A stretch of 62,206 nucleotides of DNA, taken from contig NW_026516394.1 in assembly GCF_025602895.1 (NCBI RefSeq), positions 1-62,206 on the forward strand, given 5' to 3'. A program made the position numbers and the translations under genes. Origin of the DNA: Polychytrium aggregatum (lineage: Eukaryota; Chytridiomycota; Chytridiomycetes; Polychytriales). This document shows, one piece after another, positions 24,867 through 36,270 of this stretch. The notes under the pieces were generated by a model. It was not told the origin of the DNA. It saw only the letters and a list, made by a program, of their open reading frames with translations, and ran no database searches. Within the stretch, counting starts at the first letter, position 1, and every line of letters begins with the position of its first letter.

Positions 24867-25085
24867 ATCGTTTGAGAGATCTGGCGCAATAGGGCTCCGG
24901 CCATCGTTTCCTCCCTTCCCTGCGACACCAGTTCAGTTCTGAGTTGACCTGGGACCGCCGACTAAGGAACGGCTCTTGATCTGCCGATCCGATAGACAGC
25001 GCATCACGCGCTTGGAGGAACCGCGAGCCGGAATGTTGGTTGAAGGGTGGATTGTTTGTGTCCTTGCTCTAATTACATACAGTCA
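24867..25085. other. SEC61 3' flank
   Basis: About 220 bp with no coding signal, ending at the left border of a transposon relic. Confidence 0.5.
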
Positions 25086-25524
25086 ATTCAGAAAGAAACG
25101 TGACCGTTCCTTTATGGCTTCAGTTCTCTGAACCCCGCTGACTGGCCGTAGGCCCCAGTGAGCAAGCCGTGAGATTGTTTCCCGTCCTGGTTGGCAATCG
25201 AGTGGTTTTGGTTGGTTTCGGGAGCACAGTCTTGAATACACCCGGTCGATCTCCTGTGGCGATGATCGACTGGCATACCGAGATCATGTTCCGTGAGGCA
25301 TTGATGTCTCGATGTGTGAGTGTGACGCATTCACTCGACTCTCTGGGCAACTCCATGGTGTATCGATATCAAGATGCTCGACCTTCGCTTGCGGAGAGCC
25401 ATCTGACGGAGAAAGCGTCCTTGATGCAGATCCAGAATCGCATTACTGAACGGCCATGGCCAGCGCGAGATGTGTTGAGTGAGAACATGCACCAACGACC
25501 ACAATCCGGGGTGCCCCGTTTTTA
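25086..25524 (-). mobile_element. Relic A: deletion derivative of the Fanzor/Tc1 element
   Basis: Non-autonomous copy of about 440 bp in the same orientation as the full element at 58.6 kb. The left border ATTCAGAAAGAAACGTGAC parallels ATTCAGAAAAAAATGGGAC of the full element. The right border shares GGCCATGGCCAGCGCG and ends CCCCGTTTTTA, as at the window end. The minus strand inside reads HRDINASRNMISVCQSI, the RuvC-III motif (R-D-x-N-A-x-R-N-M) of a Fanzor C-terminus. No transposase catalytic region remains. Confidence 0.75.
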
Positions 25525-26058
25525 GTCGATTGGCTGCATCTGCTGGAGGCACCGACCACACGCCCATGAATCCTATGCAAGGGCAACGTGCCAGCAGCAA
25601 CGGCACATGTATTTCGACATCACGCTTCGCACTGGCCCAAGCCCATTTGACCTGGACCCAACCCTTCATACCCTCCCCACTGGCCGCAGGGCTGCTCTTG
25701 TCCGTCTTCGTCGGGCATGGCAGTCAAAGGCTGAGCCGCCAACGGGCGTCGTGGCGGATGTGGTCGGCCCGGCTCCGCCGTTGTCACAGAGCTTGCTCTC
25801 ATGACAACCGGATACGTCACTTGGAAGTGCAGATCCAAGCGCAGTCGAATCTGTTGTTGTTACGCCAAGTCGTCGTTGTCCTCGAAGGTTGTTGGATCTG
25901 TTGGCCAGATGAGTTCCTTGAGCTTGAACTGTCGATCGATATGAGGGCTGGTGATGACCAAAGCCGGATACGAGTCAGTCGGCGTGGCACACCGCAACTA
26001 CTCCCTTTCGCGCAAGGCTCTGTCAGATCCGGTCGTTGCAATATGGCTTGGTGTCGGC
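25525..26058. other. Intergenic
   Basis: About 530 bp between relic A and the end of the CTDSPL2-like gene. No gene recognised. Confidence 0.45.
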
Positions 26059-28703
26059 CTACCGGACGTCGTCTGTATCGCTGACAGTCTCCAAAAACTT
26101 GAGCAGGTCCAGTAGTTCGTGGTCGTCCTAGGTATATCATCCCGCAAAGCAAGGCCGGTCAGCTGCAAGCCGAGTAAGGTTGCCGCCCATCAAAATGACG
26201 CACGAGAACACAGTGACCACATACTTGATCGTCATACCACGACTTGATGGGAATCCCGTTCGAGAGCTATGCATGGGGACAGGGAACAAAACCCGTGTCA
26301 GAAAGCACATCGTGATGCTGGCCCTATCTGTATTGCCATCGACTGGGTTGTGACGGCGTCGCTCACCTGGAGGGCAAATACTTGTGGGGAATTATCCACC
26401 AGCATGGTGTGCTTGATATTTCTGCCGAGTTTTTCCAAATCCTTCATGTGCACGCCGTCGACGATGGTGCACGAGTCGCGATAGAGCCGGTGTCTGGGTC
26501 AAAAACGCACCAGCGCCGGCAGGAAGGAGTGCGCCCATGTTAGAGCGGCTGTCAGGAAACCGATATCGGCTTGATGTCGAAGGCGTCGAGTACTCTTACT
26601 GGAATCGGTTCTTCTTCTTGTCAAGCATGTCGAGCACGAGATCGGCATAGACTTGCAGCGACGCTGTGAAGACCACAACCTCAAACAGCTGCGAGACCTT
26701 TTCCAGGAACTCCTCCACAAATGGCCGGATCCGCCCATAGACCTGCCCCATCCGACAATAAAGCTATGGATCAGCTCCGTCCCCGGCTTCCTTCAGTGAC
26801 CCCCCCCCACCGCGAGAAGCTCTTCTACTATCATACGGGTGCCCAGCGACATCTGCAAATGAACATGACGTTGTTTGCAGCAGCGTACCTCGTAGTGCTC
26901 ACTGGCAACCGTGAGAGGAATCATAAAATCATGATTTTCGAGAGGTTCGGTCTTGCAGTGAACCTGCCGGATTCAGACACGGTTGGTAACATGCCAGCCA
27001 GCGCGATAGTGTCAAGGAGATTGTCCATCAAACTGCTAGCTGCCAGGCTTCTGATTAATACAAACCAGCGTTTCGTCCAGATCCAAAAGCTTGGTAGAGA
27101 TTCAATCCCCATCAATTGCGATAGTGTCGAGTTTACATGAACGGTGCGCAGGCAGGTGTTAGCATGCGTTGCGTCGATCTGGGTCTGCACAAATGAGCAG
27201 ATTCCCAAAAATACAGGTTCAAGACACGAGCCATTCCATATTCCCATTGGGGGTGCAGATCGTTACCAGGGTAATTTTCTTCTGGCCTGGTTTCTTTGAT
27301 GGCAGCAGCTTTGAGGTTCTCTTCAAATCGTCTGGGCAGACAGGCCCCAGCTGTCTGATAAACTCGTATCTAGGTGCGAAGCATTGCCATGAGCGATGGA
27401 GATGGCCGGTCCGAAGGTACAACAGAAGCTCTGGCCAGCGGTAAATGGCTTTAGGCGGCGACTTTGACCAACTTACGGGTCAAACTCGTCTCGTACGGCC
27501 TCGTAGTCGTCGTCCTCATCTTCCGAGTCCATATGGGTGGTGGCATTCTGAATGATGACGGATTTGACGCGGGTGGCTGCTTCAAAAGCGTGGAGAGGTC
27601 AGCCTTGATATTCACCGGACTGGAGACTTGCAGCGGCGTGCTGTTTGATCAGAGCAGTGGGCCAATCGGGTGAACTCACCAAGACCATCGCTCTCCGATT
27701 CCGGGCTGGCCTCGTCCGTGAGATCCAGCTCGTCCGTAAGGGCATCGTCGACGTCGTCGCCATCTTCAACGAGATTCAGTGTTTCGGTCGAATCTTTTAG
27801 TGGAATCTTGTCGGTTCGTGACTTTGTGGTGTTGGATATCTCACTTGACGACCTTGACAAGGATTTTCGGGCTAGATGGAAGATGAGGCGATGGCTCGTC
27901 AGACGAAGCCGACCTGAGCTGCATCACACCGCGGTGGGGGCCTTGGGATTGGCTTGGCTTGCCCGAAATGCAGCAGATAGCCCAACTCGGCGCACACAGG
28001 ATCGCCTCGCCAAAGATACGTTACGAATGAGCTTTGTGACGACGTTGTAGTTTGGCGAAAACAAGCCGACTTCAAAGATCTTGAGCTGCTTCCATTTGGA
28101 GGCCTCGCCGGGGCTCAGCATCGGCTTCTTGGAGCGTCTGGAGGGTGTCAGCGGGTTGCCGCCTCGACGCCCTCGTTTTTTCGACCCTGTGGACGGGCTC
28201 ATTAGGATCCGGGACAATTTGGCAGCAGGAGACCGGGATCGGGATGGCGAGTCGGCCAGAGCGACTTGCTGGGCAGCTTTTTTTGGCTTGGACGGTGACC
28301 GCAGCAAGAGGCTCTGTTTGGATCTTTGCTGCTCCTGCTCCTGCTCGACCTGCTGATCCATTTGGAGCAGCCGGAGAGTGGGCTTGATGTCGGTCTGGAT
28401 CATGTATTTGCGCATCGATGTTTGCGCCGACGATGCGCTGGGGGGTGCGCCAGCCATGGGCGGATGATGGAAGACAGGTGCTACGAGCGAGTCGGGCGGG
28501 AGCAGAACCTGGACCGAGCCGCCGGTTTCTTCGGTGGCTGGAGGTGCTGCTGGGGTCATGCTGGCTCGAGTTGGTATTTCGAGAGGAGGGAGTGAGACAG
28601 ATCGTGGTGCGGACTGGGATATCGGCGGTGTGGCTGCGTAGTCGCCGAGGATCGAGCGAGAGGGGCCTTGGAGGTGACGGCGGCGAGCGGGGCTGCTTCG
28701 CAT
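26059..28703 (-). CDS. CTD small phosphatase-like protein (FCP/SCP, HAD family), CTDSPL2-like
   Basis: Protein phosphatase of the HAD superfamily. The catalytic DxDxT motif [10 protein letters not shown] is formed across an intron: LDLDETL at about 27080, then a GT-AG intron ending near 26967, then [17 protein letters not shown]. Further blocks: [38 protein letters not shown] (motif II), [19 protein letters not shown] (Lys region), [20 protein letters not shown] (motif III), [11 protein letters not shown] and the tail [22 protein letters not shown]. An upstream exon [14 protein letters not shown] and an acidic segment [17 protein letters not shown] match the region before the catalytic domain in CTDSPL2. 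A long basic, Ser/Pro-rich N-terminus precedes this. The start at 28703 is a choice; an in-frame ATG also exists at 28979. Roughly nine exons. Role by family: Ser/Thr dephosphorylation, possibly of the RNA polymerase II CTD. Confidence 0.82.
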
Positions 28704-28969
28704 GGCCTCGCGCAATTGGCTGTCCAGACGGCCTGCTCGGCAGGATTGCAAATGAGGCCAGAGGATCGTGAGGACACCCCAGGAGCCCGCGAGCAGCGAT
28801 CGGCAGTCCGAAGGACATGCTCCTGGCAGGCAGGGCCGACGACGGTCCGTAATTTGCCCAAAATTGGCGGTGCGGTACGACGCTGCCCATGTCCAAGGCC
28901 TGTTGAGAGCGCGACCGGATGTCGTTCTGGACTTGCGCCTGTGGCTGCCGTTGATCTCTGGGCCTGAAT

Positions 28970-29238
28970 ACCCACTCATTCATCGCTGCGACGGCCAAGC
29001 AGTGCCTGGAAGCCAAACGACTCGAAGGTCGACTCTCTTGATATCGATATGCCAGTCGATTGTCGCCCCAGGAGATCGACAGGATGGATGCAAGACTACG
29101 CTCCACAAACCAACAAAACCCAAGGGATTGCGGCCAGTGCCATGACCACGCTTCGGGCGGGCACATGGACGGAAAGACAGATGAAAATGTATATTCAGGG
29201 TCCAAAAAGAAGGGACAGTCAGCTTTGAATTACAGGGC
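28970..29238 (+). mobile_element. Relic B: diverged Fanzor-element fragment
   Basis: The plus strand reads ISICQSIVAPGDRQDGCKT followed by HKPTKPKG, aligning with the minus strand of relic A (ISVCQSIIATGDRPG, PKPTK). Shared DNA includes AGGTCGA, CTTGATATCGAT and ATGCCAGTCGAT; the stretch between the last two in relic A is deleted here. The right end near 29238 keeps TTTGAATTAC. It sits just upstream of the CTDSPL2-like gene, inverted relative to relics A and D. Borders are uncertain. Confidence 0.6.
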
Positions 29239-29311
29239 ATCCTGGCTCATTTTGCGGACCCCATGATGAATCGGCCGATGCCGTCGAAAATCGCCCGGTC
29301 CCAAGAGCCGT

Positions 29312-31125
29312 TCAGCTCGAGAGCCCGTTGCGTTGGGAGGCTACATGATCCACAAGGTCGTTGATGACAAACTGCCACGGGACATTGACATAGGTCATGG
29401 AGCACTCGAGCCGCGTGTCGGCTTCGAGTGCGTCGTCGCTCTCCGACGAGCCAAAGATCGATTGGGAAACCAGCGACGTTGGGCTCGTGCCGAGCGAACT
29501 TGCAGCGCGCACGACGCTGCTGCTGAAGATTTTGATGCGGTCGACGAGCGAGAGCTGAGCGGCGCGCTTGGACTTTGAGGTTCGCGGCTCGCCATCCAGA
29601 CTCTCGGACGAATCCCGCAGGCTGTCCTGGCTGGCGAACGACATGGAGTTCTTCTTTCGGTGCGAGTGCGAGTGCGAGTGTGAAGGACTGGCCTCGGCCT
29701 CTTCACCGTCCCACCGCGACTTGGGATGGTTGGTGATGGCCACTTGGCACTGGCCCTTCCCATTCGGACCACGCATCATGATATACTCGATGCGCTCGCC
29801 TCGATGGTCCAGCGAGCCGTTGGACTGGGCTTTGGTGCCGTCTCGGGTGAGGCTGTGCCAGGTGCTCTTGATCGGGTTCTGAGTGATGATACCCTTCTCT
29901 TGGTAGATATCGGACAGTGACGAATAGGGCACGGCGCCTTGGAAGAGAACCACTTTGCTGTAGCCCGCAGGGGTCGGGAAAGGCGTTGGGTCTTGGTCGA
30001 CGGTGATGGCCGCCAGGTTGTCCCAGAAATGACTCGAGTCGGACAGAGGCTCTTCCACACCGGCGGCTGGGGCCGCAAGGCCGCCGGATTGCGGCATCAT
30101 GACAGACAGCTCGACGCAGAGGTGCTCGTTCTCGCGGATGGGCAGATGCAGGTCGTCCGACTCATAGTCATTGATGGTGTAGTAGACCAGGGGATAGGAA
30201 CACTCGTTCATGAAGGCATCCTTGACGTCCATCCGGGATTTGTATGGAGCGGCATACACCTGCTTGCAAACTCGTCTGAGCGCCACCATCTTGGGCTTTG
30301 GCTTTGCCCTGCCTTGAGCATCGGATCCGGCAGATGCGCCATAGAGCGACGCTCGTCGAGGATCGGGCGAGACTGAGTGGCCACCGGCCTCTCGGCGAAT
30401 CGGAGGGTCGGCGATCGAGCGTCGGTGGCTTGCAGAGTGGCTGGGGTGGACTGGGACCGGGTCGCCCAAGACCTTCTCGCTTGGCGGACGATGGATCAAG
30501 CTGCTCGTCTTGCGCGGAATGGTTCCGGTGGTATCGTCTGTGGCCTCTGTGGACTGCTGTCTTTTGCAGACCGACACGGTCAAGGTGCATGGCAGCTGGA
30601 CGATGAGATTCAGGAAAAAGGTCTCCTTCCAGTCGACGAGGTCGGTGAGGGGTGGCAGAACATTGCCGACCTTTCGCCTCAGAAACAGCGGATCGGTCGC
30701 GGCGGCCTCGGTATCGCGATGGCGGACGAAAAAGAGCAGGTCGTCGTTATGTTCCGAGTGCCCTGCCTCGAGGAAATAGTCGTTGAAATAGCGAAACCAT
30801 CTGCGGGATGGGCGAGGTTTATAAGGAGAGCTGTGAGCAACGGTCGCGAAGCCAAAGTCAAGCCAGGATGGCCTCGAGCCTCCAGGAGCAGCAGAAGCCG
30901 CAGCAGCAACAGGAACAGAAAAGAGCCAAGCTGGCAGCATATCACAGAAGCAGAAGCCCACCGAGTTTCTTTCGAGTCCGGGTCGGGCTGGTCTTCCTGG
31001 GCAACCACCCAGTTGCCGTCCTGGAATCCAGACAGAGCAGTGTCGGGCGGCGGTAACGCCGACGTGGGCAGCACCAGCCGCTCGTCCAGAAGTCGGGAGA
31101 GGATCTGGTAGATGCTCCGGTTCAT
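29312..31125 (-). CDS. DUF2045 / KIAA0930-family protein
   Basis: Two exons, 31125-30962 and 30800-29312, splice in frame (CG|A) to a 550-aa protein. The family is conserved from fungi to animals but its function is unknown to me. Blocks shared with human KIAA0930 in order: RYFNDYFLEAGHSEHNDDLL then FFVRHRD, LVDWKETFFLNLIVQLPCTL, KQVYAAPYKSRMDVKD, YPLVYYTINDYES, ENEHLCVELSVMM, KVVLFQGAVPYSSL, EYIMMRGPNGKGQCQVAI, and the C-terminal LECSMTYVNVPWQFVINDLV. A Ser/His/Lys-rich linker (SHSHSHSHRKK) and an Arg/Ser-rich insert of about 90 residues look disordered. No signal peptide. The start MNRSIYQILSRLLDERLVLP is the first ATG before the splice and the only one that keeps the join in frame. Confidence 0.85.
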
Positions 31126-31662
31126 AGTGGGCAGAGCCGAGCGTGCAGCTGCAGCAGGGCGAGAAGCAGGCAGCGTGCGGGGCAGGGGGAGTTGTGTTGG
31201 ACTGATGGATTGATGGATTGAGCGAACGACGGTGGCCGGTTGGTTCGGCAGCGGCGACCAGATGTGCTGCCAAACCAGCGAGCCACCCGCCAGGACAGAC
31301 ACAGGCCCCCGTCTGGCCTCCTCGGCCGCTCGATCAGGCGGCTAGTTGGTGTTTTCGGAATATGCCGAGAGGACATTGGCATCTGCTCGAGGCGAATGCC
31401 GAATCTCTGCCAATGAACATGGCGGTATCTGCCCGCCCGTTCATCAGATGGCCAAGCAAGGGCTGAGCCAACAGCGGCACCATCGACCGATTCCCATGGC
31501 CAGTGGCCATCTCGGTGCTCCCAATCTCGGTGCATCGCAGTCCATCGCAGTTCGCTGCACTCGATTGCAGTCCAGCACAAGTCAGCACAAGCCGGATGCA
31601 TGTCTATTTGCAACGTGCACGACTCGGTGCAGTCTCTACGGAGGCAGGCCATTGCGAGGCAG
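31126..31662. other. Intergenic
   Basis: About 540 bp between the start of the DUF2045 gene and the end of DRC8. Short CATCGCAGT-type repeats near 31533-31572; no gene seen. Confidence 0.45.
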
Positions 31663-33194
31663 TTACTTTTCTGCCAGCACCGCCACGTAATCTGGGTGAG
31701 TGATGGAGATCCGGAAAGCGACGTGGGCCGATGTGAGTGCCTGTGGTTGAAGCCATGCGAAATCGAAGCGCATCCTGCAGCCCAAATGGCCGCAAGCTTA
31801 CCCTCATAGTAGATTTTGCCCTCGGTGGGATCGGTGCAGGCCTGTGCGGCAATGAACATGCACGCAAGTTGCGGTAATCCGATATTTGGCGATGCAGTGC
31901 CGACGGATGCTTTCCCGATTCATGGCCGAACGCCTGCACACAGAGCCAGAGCGGAGCCGGACAGAAACGGTGCCAACAGCACAGATCATGGTCTTGGGGC
32001 TGTGGTGCCGAATGCGGGGCTGAACGGAGGGCCGGACCAAAACCTACCAGCAGCATCTCGTTGATTTCTTCTTGGCTGAACGCTTCGCCGTCGGACATGA
32101 GGGCCGTCTTGAGCTCCTCTGGAAGCAGGTAGCCCTTTTTGTCGACATCAAGGGTCTGGATGGATGGACGTTCCCATGAATGGTGTGGAAATCAGAGCGG
32201 AATCAGAGCGGAATCGAGACATGCCAAGTTACTCGCAAGTGGGCCAGCGCCCAAGCTGCTCGTTTGGACATCCGCACAACTCTCACTCAAGCGTCGAAAC
32301 ATGGAAGCATCGAAGCGCTGGACCCACAAGGAATGCTCGGAAAAGTTGTTCCTGATCGTCGCGTCGGCACGATGGGTTCTTGAAAATTCCCATGGCGACG
32401 TTGAGGAACTTGTCATAGGTGACGTAGCCTGTTGGCTCCTCCTCGCTCATCTAGATCCGATGGCGAGCAGCGGTATGGTGCGATAAGTGGCTCCGAAGCG
32501 GGATCTGAGCGAATGATAGGTCCTAAAGGGCTCTGTTCTCTGGTATGGCGAGCCGTCTGCTGGTGAATTACTTCCCGACCACCGCCGATGTGACGCACAT
32601 CTTTTATATAGTTTCGGAGCTGCTCCTCGGTCGGATAGATGCCGAGGGACCGGATAATTGTTCCGACTTCGCGGACTGTGCAGAGTATATCAAAACGCAT
32701 GAAAACGCATGAGAAGGCATGAGAATGCATGAGAACGCATGAAAACGCATGAGAATGCATGGGAACGCATGGGAGCCCAGGCAGGCAAGCAGGCCATCGT
32801 TGTGCTTTTGGACGAATGGGGGCTTCGCGCCGCAACCAGCGATGTGCAGTCCGCGATGGAGCTTGATTTGCATACCATCGCAAGTATTGTTGCTTGCTTG
32901 GTCGAACGTCTCGAAGGCTGGCAATTGTACCGAGGGTCAGTTGTTACTCACTCGGCGAAGCCAAGTGATCGCCCGTAGCAGCCAATGCCACAATACACAG
33001 CGACCCTGGCTGACTGCAGACCAGGATCTCTTGCCGTATTGCTGCTGGCGATGAAGCGCCTCACCTTTGGCGATGCGCTTGTTGAGGACGATCAGCTCCT
33101 GCTCGGAGAAGACGCGCTCGGTTGGGAGAAGCGGCAGATCCAGGGCGGGGTCTTCGGCCTGCTTGCCCTTTTTTCCCTTTCCTTTCTTGCCCAT
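31663..33194 (-). CDS. DRC8: EF-hand protein DRC8/EFCAB2, nexin-dynein regulatory complex subunit
   Basis: Calmodulin-like axonemal protein of the nexin-dynein regulatory complex in motile flagella. The start MGKKGKGKKGKQAEDPALDL is followed by a helix (FSEQELIVLNKRIAKGEALH). The next exons give AFETFDQASNNTCD joined by a GT-AG intron to VREVGTIIRSLGIYPTEEQL, then MSEEEPTGYVTYDKFLNVAM, RRDDQEQLFRAF, DVDKKGYLLPEELKTALMSD, EAFSQEEINEML, CTDPTEGKIYYE and a last exon DYVAVLAEK*. The paired EF-hands and the GTIIRSLG...PTE and FSQEE signatures match human DRC8 in order. One EF-hand loop (DQASNNTCDVREV) is imperfect, as in other DRC8 proteins, so calcium binding may rest on the second pair. Its presence indicates flagellated zoospores. 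Confidence 0.85.
32693..32773 (+). repeat. 10-bp minisatellite (GCATGARAAC-type), about 8 copies
   Basis: A slightly variable tandem array within the DRC8 intron before the VREVGTIIRSLG exon. Confidence 0.9.
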
Positions 33195-34561
33195 GGCGGC
33201 GAGGGAGCTATTTGCACGACGAGGAGAATCAGAGCGCCCGTGACGATCGTTGAGGAGAGAAGCGAGTCGATGCTCTTCGACGACCCGGTCGAGCCTGGTC
33301 TGGATCTGGAGGCGCCTTTCCCGCCCAGTGCCAAACAGTAGCATATGCATCGTGCTGTTCGTGTCGGCCAGCTCCGCATGCTGCCGCGGCTGTCCTTGTC
33401 TGCGGCTGCAGCATCCCCGCCATGAGCGTACGCAGGCCGACTCCCGACACCGTCCCATGCATCGATGCTCCGTCTCATCGCCGTGCGTCTGTCGGCTTGG
33501 GCCGTTGTCCTGGACCACCTCGGTGGCGGTGCTGGGCTCGAAGCCAGGAGCGATGTGGGGTGTCCGAAAAAAGACACTCAGCGGCGCCCACAGACACAGC
33601 GCGCCGACCCGCGCCGTTGACTCAATCAATTGATTGACTCACCCGCCGCGACCAATATATAACGCGCACCCGCGCCCACGCCCTCCGGCCTGTCGCGCTG
33701 TTTGTCGGACGCCGCCGCTATTCTTGGCCGCCTGTCTCGCCTCTCCGGCAATTCGCCGTTTCGGTCCCAGCCCTCGTCATCGCCCTCGTCATCGCCCTCG
33801 TCATCGCCCGGCGTCTCTCTCCCTCATCAAGATCACCCGGCCCCCGCTTGCTGACGACAGCCCGTCCTCTGGCTCCCATCTGGCTCCCCCTCCTTGGCCC
33901 AGATCATTTGTATCCGTGCGTTTGCGCATCTCGCTCCTAGCCGCATCCGCCTTCTCGGCCAGCCGCCGTCGCTCCACATCGCCCGTCCAAGCACCCCGAA
34001 AACTCCCCGATGGAATTCGATCGAACTATCGAGCGCCCTTCGACGCTCTCGCCGCGAACCCAAAGCGAGGCTCCCCGCAGAAAAGAATGGGTAGGGTGCT
34101 ACATCTGTCTCTGCATCGGTCTCTGCATCGGTCTCTGCATCGGTCTCTGGGCATCTGTCTCTGCACCTCTGCATCCTTCTGTGTGCCCCTGACGGTGCTC
34201 CAAGGATTCCCTGCTCCTCGCCCGGCTATCTGTCTTGCAGTCCGTTTTCCAGCTGCTGGCTGCTACGACAGCCAGCATCGGCCCTCACGGCAACTGTTCG
34301 TGCTTGTGGCCGAGCCTTCATTCCTTCGAAAGGGTGGTGTGTCGTCTTGGTCTGTTGCATTCACCACTCACCGGCCTTGATGATGTCCCTTCTTCCCCTT
34401 GCCCTCCTGCTCCTTCTCCTCCTCCTTCTACTATCCGCCTTCCCTTCCCTTCCTTCCTCCTCACTCTTGCTCCTGCTCCTGCTCCTGCTCCTGCAACCCG
34501 GGCATCCCTGCTCTGACCATGTCGATCGCAGATCCCCAAACATCCCATCGCCAAGCTCGCT
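33195..34561. other. DRC8/UPF0658 divergent intergenic region
   Basis: About 1.4 kb. Holds a TATA element, a 16-bp palindrome with two TGACTCA sites, 12-bp tandem repeats (CTCGTCATCGCC near 33773-33805; TCTCTGCATCGG near 34109-34150) and pyrimidine-rich runs near 34380-34500. An upstream exon of the UPF0658 gene may lie in its right-hand part, but I could not identify one. Confidence 0.5.
33618..33662 (+). promoter_or_regulatory. Palindrome with two TGACTCA sites and a TATA box
   Basis: The perfect 16-bp palindrome TCAATCAATTGATTGA (33622-33637) is overlapped at its flanks by two TGACTCA heptamers (33618-33624 and 33635-33641), the consensus of Gcn4/AP-1 bZIP factors. TATATAA follows at 33656-33662. 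The layout suits a regulated core promoter reading rightward, or one shared with DRC8. Assignment is inference from motifs. Confidence 0.4.
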
Positions 34562-36270
34562 ATGGTCTGGACCATCGCACAGCTGCTACTTGTCGCCATC
34601 TTTGAGGGCATTGTCATCTCGATCCACAACACCGAAATCGCCCAGCAGCAGGCCGTTCTGCTGCCCACCACCGCCGGATCCGACGCCGACATTGTCATGC
34701 GAAACTCGTACGCCATCCGTGTCTATGAGGCTCTCCTGATTGCCTCGCAAGTCTTCCAGCTTCTGCTAGCTTTGGATGCGGTAAGCACGACGACTTTGCC
34801 CATGCAGCGGTCGTGTTTCATCGTGATACGCTGCTTTGCTCTGTCCGAAGGCACAAGTTATTCATTGGAGGCGGGAGCTGCCTTGCCAGCGCGTGTTGAT
34901 GCTGCTCCCCGAAGCTGCGTTTTCGCCGCCACCTCCGTCCGCCTGCCAGAGGCGACTCTCGATGGCACCATCCCCATCTTTGGCCGCTGAGCGTTCATAC
35001 TGTCGTGCTCACGCGTATTTGTGTTGCCCTCGATTCAGGTCTGGCACGCCTCGTTTACCCAGCTTGCCTCTGCAGCTGCATTCAGCTTTGGCACGATGGG
35101 CTACTCGGCCATCGCATATTATCAAGGCGCGACCCTGACGAAACAGTACGACGATATCACCACCCTTTTCGCCAACAGCGGCGTTGCGCTGCATCAAACC
35201 CACATCTGGGATATTGTGGTCCTTGTGACCTTTGTCCTCTTCTGTACCGGCTGGGTCTTTATTTGCATCAAGCTCTATCGCGTCTTTGGATGGAGTGTGT
35301 TCAAGCAGCTCGGCGCCGATATCCAAGTTCGAGGTGGGTAACAGGCGCCATAGGTGGCCTTTCGATACGTATATCTTGTGTTGTGCCAAGAGGATCTGAA
35401 TGCCATCACGCACCGTGTATCGTCGCCTCTCGCCGTCCATATCGTCACTAATCAACGGCTCGCCGGTGACATGTGTGCTTGTGACTCGCTCAACAGAGCG
35501 CCTGAAGCTCTACCACGTCTACATGGTGCTGCTCAAGGTCGATGTGTTCTTCTTTATCGGTTTCTCGGCTCAGTTTATCGCCCTTGTGCTTTCCAATACC
35601 GGCAACCCCATGGACTCGGTCATTCACGGCTGCGTTGCCTTCCCTCTGACCATTGGACTCCTGCTCGTTGCCTTCTACGCGGTAACGCTTGAATCCTTCT
35701 GGCTGATGATGCTCACCCTCCTGGGACTGTCGGGCGGCATCGGATACATCGTCTCCAAGCTCTATGACGCCGCCACCAACGTCGAAAAGTACATTGGTTC
35801 GCGCAACTCGCTGATTTTCTTTGGTATGTGTTCCCGACGCCGCTCATTTCCATCCATGTCTGCATGTCGGCATGCCGGTACCAGTCGGTGCCTCGGCCAG
35901 CGCGCCTGACGTCTCGCTGAGCCAAATTCCGCCATTGCCGATCCCAGAAACGATCACGTTGCTTCTGTGTATCACTACATTTGTGATTGCCTTCCTCAAC
36001 TACCGCAACTTTGGCAAGGGTCTGAAGGAGCAGCGTAAGTGTCCGCGGGCTGGGTTCACACAGCTATCTCTGGTGGCATCGATTGCGTATTTTCACCGAG
36101 ACAGTGCCACCACCTGCATCGTGGCCGCGCTTTCTATCCGTGAATTGTACATGTGCTCTAACGGCGCTTCTGCCTGCATTCCGCTCTACGCACCAGTCCG
36201 TGGCCGTGGTCAGAACGGCCGAGCCGTCGAAGCGTCCTACCGAATGGAGGATGCCCACGGACGTTACTAA
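34562..36270 (+). CDS. UPF0658-family Golgi membrane protein
   Basis: Fungal multi-pass membrane protein; S. pombe SPAC23H3.04 is the annotated relative, and the biochemical role is unknown. Exons 34562-34780, 35039-35333, 35497-35823, 35948-36034 and 36197-36270 join in frame to 333 aa. Landmarks: VWTIAQLLLVAIFEGIVIS (TM1), FGTMGYSAIAYYQGATL, HIWDIVVLVTFVLFCTGWVF, KLYRVFGWSVFKQLGADIQ, ERLKLYHVYMVLLKVDVFFF, a hydrophobic block to GGIGYIVSKLYDAATNVEKY, then ITLLLCITTFVIAFLNYRNF and a basic, probably cytosolic tail. About seven or eight membrane spans. The reading frame stays open upstream of the chosen Met to a possible acceptor at about 34523 (PKHPIAKL), so a further 5' exon is likely. Confidence 0.78.

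Noticed and set aside
32693..32773. Array resembling a CRISPR or a repeat protein
   Set aside because: Period 10 without spacers, inside an intron of a eukaryotic gene; a simple minisatellite.
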